A stretch of 33,811 bases of DNA. It comes from Nitrososphaerota archaeon. GTDB lineage: Archaea; Thermoproteota; Nitrososphaeria; Nitrososphaerales; Nitrosopumilaceae. The position numbers and the translations under genes were made by a program. Shown one piece after another: positions 7,438 to 15,465 of this stretch. The stretch's first letter is position 1; each line of letters opens with the position of its first letter. Below the pieces are notes generated by a model. The model worked only from the letters and a program-made list of their open reading frames with translations, searched no databases and had not been told where the DNA came from. The stretch spans positions 1-33,811 of the forward strand of contig JAGWHF010000016.1 in assembly GCA_028866895.1 (NCBI GenBank). The letters run 5' to 3'.

Positions 7438-8721
7438 TTACCAGCGACTTCTGAGGCCGTAATAGTTTCTGCCACCGTCTCCGCCGGACCTACGCCTGCT
7501 GTCATGCCTCCTATCATCCCTTCTCCTTCCCCAGCTCTGCGGCCTTCCGTACCCGCGCCTCTGCGGAACCTCCCTCTTGAGCGGATCCGGTATCTTGACC
7601 TCGATTCCGAGCTCCTTGTTGAGATCCCGCATGGGAACCTTTGTCTGGCTTGAGATTGCCTTAAAGTCACCTATCGAAGAGTATGAAACAAGAGTGATGG
7701 CCCTTCCCTTTGCACCAGCCCTTGCCGTCCTTCCTATCCTGTGGAAGTATACCATGTCGTGGCTTGGCACGTCATAGTTGACTACCAGCGCAACCTCCGG
7801 CACGTCTATTCCCCTTGCCGCTACATCGGTCGCCACAAGTATGTCTGCCTTGCCTTTGCGGAACATGTACATCGCCTTGTCCCGCCTGAACTGGGACATG
7901 TCACCCTGTATGGATACGACGGTGAGCCTGCTTGCCTTCTCAAGATCGTGTGCAACCCTTCTTGTCCTCTCCTTCGTAGAGCAGAAGACTATGGCCTGTC
8001 CGGCCTTGTTCTCCTTGATAAATTTCAGCAAAAAGTCCATCTTCTCCCTGTCCCGTATTACAAGGAATGCCTGCTCGATGCCCTCCCCGCTCAGGTCGTC
8101 TGCGTCAATGAAAATTCTCTGCGGGTTCTTCATGTACTTTTCCGCAAGCATGAGAATCTCGGGAGGCATGGTGGCAGAAAAGAGCGCCGTAACGTGCTCC
8201 TTTGGCACAAGATCCAAGATGAACCTGATGTCGTCAATGAATCCCATGTCGAGCATTGTGTCGGCCTCGTCGAGAACGACGTACTTGACGTGGTTGAGCT
8301 TGACAGAGCCACGCTTTATGTGGTCTATGAACCTTCCCGGAGTTGCAACAACAATCTCCACTCCCCTCTGCAACTCGTCAAACTGCACATTGATGCTCTG
8401 ACCGCCATATATCGTGACGTACCTTATTCCGGAATGCCTCGAGAACCTCTGGATCTCGCCCGTTATCTGGACGGCAAGCTCCCTTGTTGGAGCAAGTATC
8501 ACCGCCTGGATGCCTCCCTTGGGAACTATGGTCTGGATTATAGGCAGCGAGAATGCAGCAGTCTTTCCCGTTCCGGTATGGGCCTGCCCTATGACGTCCT
8601 GGCCTGAGAGAAGGACCGGTATCGATGCCGCCTGGATTGGAAACGGCTCGTCAAAATGTATCTCACGCAACGCTGTGAGTATCGGATTCTTTATCCCTAA
8701 TTCTTCAAAGCTTGTCAACAT
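7438..8721 (-). CDS. DEAD-box ATP-dependent RNA helicase
   Basis: A 427-residue helicase with all main motifs: Q motif (FPIQ, about 27-30), motif I AHTGTGKT (47-54), Ia PTRELA (78-83), GG and TPGR (128-131), motif II DEAD (151-154), motif III SAT (182-184), then ARGIDVP and HRIGRTARAG. A basic Arg/Gly-rich tail follows from about 385, as in DeaD/CsdA-like and eIF4A-type enzymes that unwind RNA and remodel RNP. Long AT-rich DNA at 8780-8794 (TTAATTAA) may be its promoter, giving a leader of about 40 nt. That is unusual here and would suit cold- or growth-dependent regulation (inference). Confidence 0.95.
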   Translation of the reverse strand: MLTSFEELGIKNPILTALREIHFDEPFPIQAASIPVLLSGQDVIGQAHTGTGKTAAFSLPIIQTIVPKGGIQAVILAPTRELAVQITGEIQRFSRHSGIRYVTIYGGQSINVQFDELQRGVEIVVATPGRFIDHIKRGSVKLNHVKYVVLDEADTMLDMGFIDDIRFILDLVPKEHVTALFSATMPPEILMLAEKYMKNPQRIFIDADDLSGEGIEQAFLVIRDREKMDFLLKFIKENKAGQAIVFCSTKERTRRVAHDLEKASRLTVVSIQGDMSQFRRDKAMYMFRKGKADILVATDVAARGIDVPEVALVVNYDVPSHDMVYFHRIGRTARAGAKGRAITLVSYSSIGDFKAISSQTKVPMRDLNKELGIEVKIPDPLKREVPQRRGYGRPQSWGRRRDDRRHDSRRRSGGDGGRNYYGLRSRW

Positions 8722-9101
8722 TAATCATCTTTTTTTCGAAAATGACAGATAAGTTCTGGTGGTAAATGTCCGTCATTATTTTTTAATTAAGTTACCTCTT
8801 TCGTCCTAATAACTCTTTGGTTCCTTTGTGCAGCTGGTCCCACCCACCGCTCCTTGCGAATGGGCAGGCCATGTATGCCCGCACTGTCCGTGCCAAAAGC
8901 CGGCCCGTATGAAGATTGCAGCTACCTGCAACTCAGGAAGGCCGCCGCTTTGCCAATCGCTTACCGCCGTCGGCCGCCATCACACCCACTTCAAGGCGCG
9001 CAGGACTTGTGATTTCAGCCTGCCAGATTGATCAGGCCAAGTCATGCCAACATTGGACCGCGCAAGATCCTCCAGACCGCGGAATGTCTGTGATGCAGGC
9101 C

Positions 9102-9149
9102 CCTGCCCTTCAGTTCCTCACGTCAGAAAGCGTGAGGACTGCAGGCAGG
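9102..9149. other. Extended inverted repeat / RNA hairpin
   Basis: The inner arms CAGTTCCTCACG (9111-9122) and CGTGAGGACTG (9131-9141) pair over 11 bp with one bulged T and an 8-nt loop. Outer arms CCTGCC (9102-9107) and GGCAGG (9144-9149) extend it. It ends 12 bases before the TATA box of the next gene. It could be the 3' end of an RNA from 8830-9150, or an operator. Confidence 0.45.
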
Positions 9150-9160
9150 TTAACAGTTAG

Positions 9161-9170
9161 ATACTTAAAC
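9161..9170 (+). promoter_or_regulatory. TATA box of the zinc-ribbon/PRC-barrel gene
   Basis: ATACTTAAAC, centred 27 nt before the ATG at 9193. It supports that start over the in-frame ATG at 9244. Confidence 0.6.
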
Positions 9171-9192
9171 AAGCTTTTGATAGACTAGGACC

Positions 9193-9912
9193 ATGAGCGG
9201 CGAATTTCGTTTGAAAAAACTCAGGGGGTCCGGCGGATATGTCATGGCAAACGTCACCGACGACCAGCAGAGGAAGGGCAACCTTGGAGGGCCAGATCTC
9301 TTCCTTGCCCCCATAGGCAGACTGGACCCAGAGAAGATTACAAAATATTATTGCAATACTTGCGAGAAGGAGTATGAAGGTAGTCCGAAGGTAGAGTTTG
9401 AATCACCAAACGAGGTGGTCGCAGAAAACCTTGTCCTCCTTGAGAAGGGCCAGTACATCTGCACCACATGCGGCTCGGTGCTTGCCGAGTACAGGAACTT
9501 TAGCAAGCCGGACGAAAAGTTAGATGTAGGCCAGGCAAGACAGGAATCCGCCCCGCAGGTACAGCAGCATGCGCAGCCTGCCCCCGCGGCGCCAGAGCCA
9601 GTGACGCAGGAAGGCACCCCAGGCATCAAGACGTTCAGCTCCGTAACGGGCCTTCTCGTGTACGATTCTGAGGCAAGGAGGGTCGGCGTGGTAAAGGAGA
9701 TAGGAATACAGCCTGGGCAGTCCGGGATCGTGCTTGTCGTTGGAAAGACGGACGGCACCACCGCGACCATAAAGTGGGAGGAGATAAGGAAGATAGGAGA
9801 GATAGTGCTTCTCGGCGGCCAAGCAAGCAGCGAACTCAAGTGTCCAAAGTGCGGAACAGTCAACGCGCCCTCGTCCAAATTCTGCGAGTCCTGCGGCTAC
9901 AAGCTAAAGTAA
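9193..9912 (+). CDS. Protein with two zinc ribbons flanking a PRC-barrel-like domain
   Basis: A 239-residue protein. Residues about 50-100 carry a four-Cys ribbon (YYCNTC, then a 38-residue insert, then YICTTCG). A Gln/Pro/Ala-rich linker follows (about 115-145). Residues about 148-210 resemble a PRC barrel (VTGLLVYDSEARRVGVVKEI). The C-terminus is a second ribbon (KCPKCG, FCESCG). It is cytoplasmic, with no signal peptide. PRC barrels usually mediate RNA or protein contacts; the exact role is unknown. The start is fixed by a TATA box 27 nt upstream. The signal peptidase gene follows at 52 nt on the same strand. Confidence 0.8.
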   Translation: MSGEFRLKKLRGSGGYVMANVTDDQQRKGNLGGPDLFLAPIGRLDPEKITKYYCNTCEKEYEGSPKVEFESPNEVVAENLVLLEKGQYICTTCGSVLAEYRNFSKPDEKLDVGQARQESAPQVQQHAQPAPAAPEPVTQEGTPGIKTFSSVTGLLVYDSEARRVGVVKEIGIQPGQSGIVLVVGKTDGTTATIKWEEIRKIGEIVLLGGQASSELKCPKCGTVNAPSSKFCESCGYKLK

Positions 9913-9964
9913 GTAAACATTGTGAAGGAAGATTTATCTTACGAGATTAGAGGAAAAATCATAA

Positions 9965-10621
9965 TTGAAAAATCGTGCCGCTTCAGGCTTTGTAAAAGAC
10001 ATCATAATAGTAGTCATCGGAATTGCAATCATATGGATAGGCCTCCGCATCGCATTTGGGACAGAGAACCCCTTCTACGTTGTCTCAAGCGGAAGCATGG
10101 TGCCCACCCTCAACGTCTTTGACGTCATAGTGGTCAACGGGAACATCCCGTTTGACAAGATACACCTGGGCGACATCATAGTATTCCATGCGTACGCCGA
10201 GGACAAGGTCATAGTGCACAGGGTCGCCCAAGTACTAAGCCAGAACCCCGAGATAATCAGGACAAAGGGAGATGCAAATCCAGGCTCCATTCCTGGAATC
10301 GACTACCCGATAGCACAGCAGAACTACATAGGCAAGGTGGTGTACGTGATACCGCAGATAGGGTACGTAACGAGGGTGCTCACGCCTCCAATCAACTACA
10401 TCATAATAGCAGTCATCGTCGGCATCATGATAGTGAAGCAGTTTGGCAACAAGCCAGGCGCGGAGACTGCGGCCGCTGGGCCAAAGGGGCCAGAAGAAAA
10501 GCCCGGCAGTGAAGGCGGACAAGGTGCTGCTGATACCGGGCATGAAGACGCCGTCAAGGACCAGGACATGGGATTTGGCGGGGAAACAAAGTACGACGGC
10601 AGTACAGAAAAGAAGGACTAA
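9965..10621 (+). CDS. Signal peptidase I, archaeal/ER type (S26B)
   Basis: A 218-residue membrane serine protease that removes signal peptides outside the membrane. Residues 11-30 are the N-terminal anchor. Catalytic Ser44 lies in SSGSMVPTL, His85 in VHR takes the place of the bacterial Lys, and Asp103 lies in KGDAN. A second hydrophobic segment is at 143-158, followed by a Gly/Glu/Lys-rich cytoplasmic-looking tail. The start is TTG at 9965, directly after an in-frame TAA. A TATA-like GATTTATC at 9931-9938 lies about 30 nt upstream, and no ATG is available before the catalytic Ser. Its TAA overlaps the stop of the convergent dehydratase gene by 4 bp. Confidence 0.92.
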   Translation: MKNRAASGFVKDIIIVVIGIAIIWIGLRIAFGTENPFYVVSSGSMVPTLNVFDVIVVNGNIPFDKIHLGDIIVFHAYAEDKVIVHRVAQVLSQNPEIIRTKGDANPGSIPGIDYPIAQQNYIGKVVYVIPQIGYVTRVLTPPINYIIIAVIVGIMIVKQFGNKPGAETAAAGPKGPEEKPGSEGGQGAADTGHEDAVKDQDMGFGGETKYDGSTEKKD

Positions 10622-12126
10622 CCCTTCCGGCTTATCTTAAAGACCCTCTGGAAATAATCCGACTGCTCCGGTGATGAGGGAGTGTCGTCCTTTACGTTTG
10701 CAAGGTTCTTTGCAAGCTGCTTCTTGTACTCTAGCTGCATCTGCCTTGCAATCTGGATCCTCTGCGCCTGGGGCGAGCCTGCCCCGTGCATCGACTCTGT
10801 AAGGTAGCCCACCGCATTCCTTCCAAGCGTCATGTTCTCAATAAGCCTCAATATCCTCATCCTGTCCTCCACGTCCACTCCCTTGCGCCCCCTCAGGTAC
10901 TTCCTCAGTATGGGGCCAGTCTCCGGGCTCCTGAGGTCCTTCTCCGACGGGAGTGTCACCACAAGCCCGCCTGCCACATCCTGCGCCAGCCTCCCTATCT
11001 CGTATGGAAACCTTGTGACATTGTGCTTGCAGACGTTTGCCAGCATGTCGTCGTTTAGGAAGTTGCCCGACTTGGTCTTTTGAGCCTGATACGAGGAGGC
11101 CACGCCCGCCGCATATATTGTCTCGTTGAGGTGCGTCATTTCCACCAGCTTGTCCCGTATGTGCGAGACGTTTGGGACCCCGTTGTAGTCTGATATCGCC
11201 GCTGCAGCCCCAATGAGCACGTCGCCCAGTCCCGTCTTGCAGACATAGGACCTCCGGTGGTAGCACGTAAACCTCTCAACAAGCATTGATGCAAACTCGT
11301 ACTCTCCGTTCATGAAGACGCGCTCCCACGGGACAAAGACATTATCAAAGATTATCAGGGCCTCCTGGCCGGCAAACTTGGAGTTGCCAGCATCAATATC
11401 ACCCTCCTCCATGCTCCGGGTGTCACAGGACTGCCTCCCGTAAATGTACGTGATTCCCGGTGCGTCGGCAGGTACGGCCCCCACCACAGCATAGTCGACG
11501 TCATTCTCCTGGAGCCGCATGGTGGGCATGAAGATAATCCAGTGGGAGTTGATGCATCCTGTCTGGTGCGCCTTTGCGCCCCTGACCACGATTCCCTTGT
11601 CGTTCTTCTCAACAATACGCAAAAAGACGTCCGGGTCCTCCTGCTCATGCGGTGCCTTGCTCCTGTCCCCCTTTGGATCCGTCATTGCGCCGCCGATAAC
11701 AAGGTTCTCCTCCTGGATCATCCTGATAAAATCTACTAGCCTCTTGTGGTAGTTTGTCTTGTGCTTCTCATCTATCTCGTATGTAACCGAATAAAGCGAG
11801 TTGAGCGCGTCCATTCCAACGCACCTCTGAAAACACGTGCCTGTCAGCTGGCCAAGCTTCCTCTGCATCTTGTTCTGGTTCACAAGGTCTTCGGCGCTCT
11901 CTGCTATGTGGAGGAACCTGTTTACCTGAAGACCGCTAATCGACGACTTGGCACTTGCAAGCTCCGCCTCACTTACTGCAAGATCGTACGTCTCGGCCAC
12001 CGCATTTATCGAGGGGCGAATCATCGGGTGGTCCACCGGCTCCTTCACAAGTTCGCCGAAAAGGTAGACCTTCATATTCCTGCCACGGAGGCTTTGGACG
12101 TACTCGGCACCCGTCTTTATAGGCAT
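10618..12126 (-). CDS. 4-hydroxybutyryl-CoA dehydratase
   Basis: A 502-residue flavoprotein of the HpaB-like family that converts 4-hydroxybutyryl-CoA to crotonyl-CoA, a hallmark step of the 3-hydroxypropionate/4-hydroxybutyrate cycle in AOA. Visible candidates for the [4Fe-4S] ligands are C98 and C102 (CFQRC) and H290 and C296 (YHRRSYVCK). The Clostridium enzyme uses C99, C103, H292 and C299. The MTDPKGDRS and HQTGCINSHWIIFMPT stretches fit the FAD/substrate region of the family. The start is ATG at 12126, with TATA 26 nt upstream. Its neighbour upstream is the matching CoA ligase, so the two serve consecutive steps. Confidence 0.95.
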   Translation of the reverse strand: MPIKTGAEYVQSLRGRNMKVYLFGELVKEPVDHPMIRPSINAVAETYDLAVSEAELASAKSSISGLQVNRFLHIAESAEDLVNQNKMQRKLGQLTGTCFQRCVGMDALNSLYSVTYEIDEKHKTNYHKRLVDFIRMIQEENLVIGGAMTDPKGDRSKAPHEQEDPDVFLRIVEKNDKGIVVRGAKAHQTGCINSHWIIFMPTMRLQENDVDYAVVGAVPADAPGITYIYGRQSCDTRSMEEGDIDAGNSKFAGQEALIIFDNVFVPWERVFMNGEYEFASMLVERFTCYHRRSYVCKTGLGDVLIGAAAAISDYNGVPNVSHIRDKLVEMTHLNETIYAAGVASSYQAQKTKSGNFLNDDMLANVCKHNVTRFPYEIGRLAQDVAGGLVVTLPSEKDLRSPETGPILRKYLRGRKGVDVEDRMRILRLIENMTLGRNAVGYLTESMHGAGSPQAQRIQIARQMQLEYKKQLAKNLANVKDDTPSSPEQSDYFQRVFKISRKG

Positions 12127-12147
12127 ACGAGCTATTCCCTAGCAAAG

Positions 12148-12156
12148 TAATATAAA
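12148..12156 (-). promoter_or_regulatory. TATA box of the 4-hydroxybutyryl-CoA dehydratase gene
   Basis: The minus strand reads TTTATATTA, 26 nt before the ATG at 12126. The dehydratase therefore has its own promoter and need not be co-transcribed with the ligase about 200 bases upstream. Confidence 0.65.
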
Positions 12157-12322
12157 CATTATAAGAAAATTTTTGCCAGCGCGTCCCAATCCCTTTGGCA
12201 TGATAAATTCTACTAGAAAAAATTCTGCCAAGGAAGAAAAAGAACCTGCGGCTTCAAACCGTTCAAGAATCCCTCAGATGCTGGCTTGCAATTGATTGCA
12301 CCGGGTCATGCCGTGGAAGCCC

Positions 12323-14428
12323 TTACTCAAGCCCTATCCTTACGTCCACTACCTTGCAGCCCCTGCCCTTCTCAAAGACAAGTACTGGATTTAGGTCAAG
12401 CTCCTTAATCTCCCCAAAGTCGGTCACAAGTTGCGAGATCTTCTGAATTGTCTCCGAAAGCTTTTGCACGTCGGACGGCCTCTCGCCCCTCACGCCCTGA
12501 AGAAGCTTGTTTGTCTTGATTGAGGACACCATATCTCCCGCCTCCGTGTCCGTGACTGGCGCGATCCTGAATGTCACGTCCTTGAGGACCTCGACGTAGA
12601 TTCCCCCCATTCCGAACATGATGACAGGACCAAAGCCCGGCTCCTGCTTTGACCCGATTATCGTCTCCTTGCCGCCCTTTACCATCTCTTGCACAAGCAC
12701 CCCCTTGATGACTGCCTTCCTGTCGTACTTTCTTGCGTTCCTGATTATCTCCTTGAAGGCCCTCCTGACCTCCTGCGGTGTCTTGAGGCCCACCTTCACT
12801 CCCCCCGCATCCGACTTGTGGATTATCTGCGGAGATGCTATCTTCATCACTACCGGATACCCAATCTTCTTTGCGGCGGCCGCAGCCTGCGTCTCCTTTG
12901 CGGCAAGGATGCTCCTTGGAAGCGGTATGCCGTAGGCCTTGAGGACCTCCTGGCCCTCCTCCTCAAGCAGGTTCTTCCTGCCTTCCGACCTCACACTCGC
13001 AAAGATCTTTTCGACCTTCTTCTTGTTTGCCTTGAACTCTGAAATCTTCCCCTCGGGCGACCCTGACCATTGCGCAAACCTCACCATCGCCTTGAGCGCC
13101 CTTATCGCGCCCTCCGCATAATCGTAATGGGGCACTCCCCCCTCTGCAAGTATCTCCCTGTTCTTTATTCCCTCGTCAAGCCCCATAAGGCTTGCAAGCA
13201 TGGTCTTGCCGTACTTTTTTGAGGCGCTCACTATGACCTCCGCAAGTTTGTTGTAGTCAAGAGTGGCTGACGGTGTGCACATTGCAATCACGGAACCCAC
13301 GTTCCTGTGTGCAAGGACGAGGTTGAGTACGTGGTCAAACCTGTTATAGTCCGCGTCTCCCACAATGTCGACCGGGTTCCGGGAGGTCCCCCAGGGCGGG
13401 ATTACAGCGTTAATCTGCGGCCTGATGTCCTCTATGTTTGCCATCCTCAGTCCTAGCTTTGAGCATGCATCAGTCGAGATTATCGCAGGCCCGCCTGCGT
13501 TTGACACTATGACAAGCTCGCCGCCTGTCGGGAGCGGCTGCTTTGAGAACGCGGTGGCATAATCGAAAAGCTCCTCCATGGAGTCAACCCTTATGGCGCC
13601 GGACTGGGCAAGCAGCGCGTCGTAGATCTCGTCGGAACCCATGAGTGCGCCCGTGTGTGACATGGCAGCCTTTGCGCCCTCGGGACTCCTTCCTGATTTG
13701 AGCACAAGCACCGGCTTTTTTACCTGTGCAAGCCTCGTTATCTGCTTGCAGACCCTGAGGAACTCCCTGCCGTTTGTCATGTCCTCAAGGTACATTACTA
13801 TCACCTTGGTCTGGTCATGCTCTGCCAGCATCTTCAGCATGTCGACCTCGTTGAGGTCCACCTTGTTGCCCATGCTGATGACTGCTGAAAATCCTATGCC
13901 CTGGGCGCTTGCGTCCTCGACCAGCGCGGCGCATATGGCCCCGCTCTGGGAGACAAGCGCAATGCCGCCTGACTTGGGCGTGACCTTGAGGAAGGTCGAG
14001 TTCATCATGGTTTGCGGCGCAAGGTTCATCACCCCTAGGCAGTTGGGCCCGATAATCCTCATGTTGTACTGTTTTGATATCTCGGCAAGCCTCCGCTCAA
14101 GCTTGGCCCCCTCCTCGTCGACCTCCTTAAAGCCAGCAGTTATCACGACTGCGCCCTTTATCCCCTTCCTGCCGCACTCCTCAAGGACGGACGGCACGAT
14201 TTCGTTCTTTGTGACTATCACGGCAAGATCTATGGGCTCCGGGACCTCAAGCACCGTCTTGAATGCCTTTTTGTCAAAGACCATGTCACGCGTTGGCGTT
14301 ATGGGAAATACCTTTCCGGTGTACCCCTTGAGGATGTTGGATGTGATTGCGCGGCCGACGCTGCCCTCCTTGTCGGACGCGCCGATAATGGCTATCGATT
14401 TTGGTGAAAGAAAGAGAGAATCTGTCAT
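12323..14428 (-). CDS. ADP-forming acyl-CoA ligase, probably 4-hydroxybutyrate-CoA ligase
   Basis: A 701-residue fused alpha-beta acyl-CoA synthetase (ADP-forming). Order: CoA-binding Rossmann domain (SIAIIGASDKEGSVGRAI, 11-28), succinyl-CoA-ligase-like domains (QSGAICAALVEDA; SHTGALMGSDEIYDALL with the likely phospho-His), and a C-terminal ATP-grasp domain (about 480-695, with YPVVMKIASPQIIHKSDAGG and MVKGGKETIIG). In Nitrosopumilus maritimus the ligase beside the dehydratase gene was shown to activate 4-hydroxybutyrate using ATP to ADP, an energy-saving version of the cycle. Position and length match that enzyme, but the 3-hydroxypropionate ligase is a close homologue. TATA lies 27 nt before the ATG. 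Confidence 0.9.
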   Translation of the reverse strand: MTDSLFLSPKSIAIIGASDKEGSVGRAITSNILKGYTGKVFPITPTRDMVFDKKAFKTVLEVPEPIDLAVIVTKNEIVPSVLEECGRKGIKGAVVITAGFKEVDEEGAKLERRLAEISKQYNMRIIGPNCLGVMNLAPQTMMNSTFLKVTPKSGGIALVSQSGAICAALVEDASAQGIGFSAVISMGNKVDLNEVDMLKMLAEHDQTKVIVMYLEDMTNGREFLRVCKQITRLAQVKKPVLVLKSGRSPEGAKAAMSHTGALMGSDEIYDALLAQSGAIRVDSMEELFDYATAFSKQPLPTGGELVIVSNAGGPAIISTDACSKLGLRMANIEDIRPQINAVIPPWGTSRNPVDIVGDADYNRFDHVLNLVLAHRNVGSVIAMCTPSATLDYNKLAEVIVSASKKYGKTMLASLMGLDEGIKNREILAEGGVPHYDYAEGAIRALKAMVRFAQWSGSPEGKISEFKANKKKVEKIFASVRSEGRKNLLEEEGQEVLKAYGIPLPRSILAAKETQAAAAAKKIGYPVVMKIASPQIIHKSDAGGVKVGLKTPQEVRRAFKEIIRNARKYDRKAVIKGVLVQEMVKGGKETIIGSKQEPGFGPVIMFGMGGIYVEVLKDVTFRIAPVTDTEAGDMVSSIKTNKLLQGVRGERPSDVQKLSETIQKISQLVTDFGEIKELDLNPVLVFEKGRGCKVVDVRIGLE

Positions 14429-14449
14429 CTGAACGAGATCGTTTCAAAG

Positions 14450-14461
14450 TTTTATGTATAA
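14450..14461 (-). promoter_or_regulatory. TATA box of the acyl-CoA ligase gene
   Basis: The minus strand reads TTATACATAAAA, centred about 27 nt before the ATG at 14428. This is consistent with a leaderless transcript. Confidence 0.6.
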
Positions 14462-14544
14462 TAAGTTATTGGACTTTTTCCGCAACTCCCGCAAACGCCC
14501 GGAAGTTGATCGCCCGGGCAGGCCAGTCAGCAGGGGCCTGCCCG

Positions 14545-14901
14545 TCAGCTGCCAAGCATCTTTCCTGCAAGGTTTTCCTTCCGCGGCACCCACCTTATCC
14601 CAAGTCCCTTGTATCTGCCTGCAAGCGCCCACGCCTTCATTGCAAGCTCCCTCAGCTGCGGATTGTTGATTGCAAACTCGTGGTTCAGCTGCGAGACGGT
14701 GTTCTTGGAGTCGCTATAGATTACGACCTCGTCGCCCGTCCCGAGGAATTTCTCGAGTGCTGCGATTATTGCCTTGTACTCCGCCTGATTGTTCGTAATT
14801 CCCGCCTCCTTCCTGTAGAGCGATTCCCCGGTCTCCTTTACGAAAAAGCCAAATCCGGAATCCGGCCCGCCCGAGCCGTCTACGAAGATGCTAAGCTTCA
14901 T
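14545..14901 (-). CDS. RNase HI-like protein lacking the last catalytic Asp
   Basis: A 118-residue protein with the RNase H fold: D8 (VDGSGG), E41 (NNQAEYKAI) and D64 (YSDSK) are the first three metal ligands. It would cut RNA in RNA-DNA hybrids. The C-terminal motif, usually xxNxxAD, reads RKENLAGKML, so Gly113 stands where the fourth Asp normally is. The protein ends five residues later, so the C-terminal helix is short. Activity may be altered. The ATG at 14901 overlaps the end of the upstream membrane-protein gene by 11 bp, suggesting translational coupling in a two-gene operon. Confidence 0.85.
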   Translation of the reverse strand: MKLSIFVDGSGGPDSGFGFFVKETGESLYRKEAGITNNQAEYKAIIAALEKFLGTGDEVVIYSDSKNTVSQLNHEFAINNPQLRELAMKAWALAGRYKGLGIRWVPRKENLAGKMLGS

Positions 14902-15343
14902 CCTTGTACAGCCTCATTACCTTCACGCTAAGGTTTACGGTCGCCATATAGATGCATGTCGATGCTGACTGGGCCAGTATGGAGGACAGGTATGCAGGAT
15001 ATGAGTTTGAGAGCAGGTAGTACTGGAACGACCACCTCGAGATTGTATACACGACCTCGCCTATCCCAAGGGAGGAGATTACCTTCAGAAGGTCCCTCTT
15101 GAGAGATGAGCGGTCAAGCTCGCCTGACTCGAGGACGTACTTTTTCCTGTTGTCAAGATAGAACAGGGTGCCAAATGTGGAAAAATAAACCACATAGTCC
15201 ACTACCAGCGTTAGCGAGGCATTGACATAGTCCTTCTGCCCGGAGAGAAGCTGTGACGCGATGGCTGATATCACAATCGATGCGCAAAAACCCAGAAGGA
15301 TGTTCTTGTTGAGCTTCAGGTATTCCTTGTATTGCTGCTTCAC
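14891..15343 (-). CDS. Small polytopic membrane protein
   Basis: A 150-residue protein with about four hydrophobic segments (ILLGFCASIVISAIASQLL; LTLVVDYVVYFSTFGTLFYL; GIGEVVYTISRWSFQYYLL; YLSSILAQSASTCIYMATV) and a charged loop in the middle. No transport or enzyme motif is seen; I regard it as a conserved thaumarchaeal hypothetical. The start is GTG at 15343 because TTTATTATTTGG (minus strand, 15361-15372) lies about 25 nt upstream. An ATG at 15379 is in frame but sits before that TATA. The end overlaps the RNase HI-like gene, so they form an operon. Confidence 0.72.
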   Translation of the reverse strand: MKQQYKEYLKLNKNILLGFCASIVISAIASQLLSGQKDYVNASLTLVVDYVVYFSTFGTLFYLDNRKKYVLESGELDRSSLKRDLLKVISSLGIGEVVYTISRWSFQYYLLSNSYPAYLSSILAQSASTCIYMATVNLSVKVMRLYKDEA

Positions 15344-15465
15344 ATGCTTGTTATGCCAAACCAAATAATAAATCAACATCTCGGGAACGGAAGGGACGTG
15401 ATTTCAGGAAAGCATGTGGGCCGTGCCGGCAAAACGATAAATTGGATAAACCCCAAGAAAATTCC

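Larger units (their letters stand above)
8722..9192. other. Intergenic region with GC-rich, possibly structured segment
   Basis: This holds the AT-rich promoter area of the helicase (8780-8794), then about 300 bases of GC-rich DNA (8830-9150) with no convincing codon pattern. Small open frames exist on the plus strand but have no promoter or motif. The segment ends in a strong hairpin (9102-9149). I compared it by eye with SRP RNA and RNase P RNA consensus motifs and found no clear match. A structured RNA remains possible. Confidence 0.3.

Noticed and set aside
7741-8607. 288-codon plus-strand open frame
   Set aside because: Lies wholly inside the DEAD-box helicase gene on the other strand, which has every family motif. 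The frame has no promoter and no recognisable domain.
8830-9150. SRP RNA or RNase P RNA
   Set aside because: Size is suitable, but the conserved helix 8 motif of SRP RNA and the GAGGAAAGTC-type core of RNase P were not found on either strand by eye.
13641-14432. 263-codon plus-strand open frame
   Set aside because: Reverse shadow of the acyl-CoA ligase gene; low-complexity Ser/Met-rich translation with no motif.
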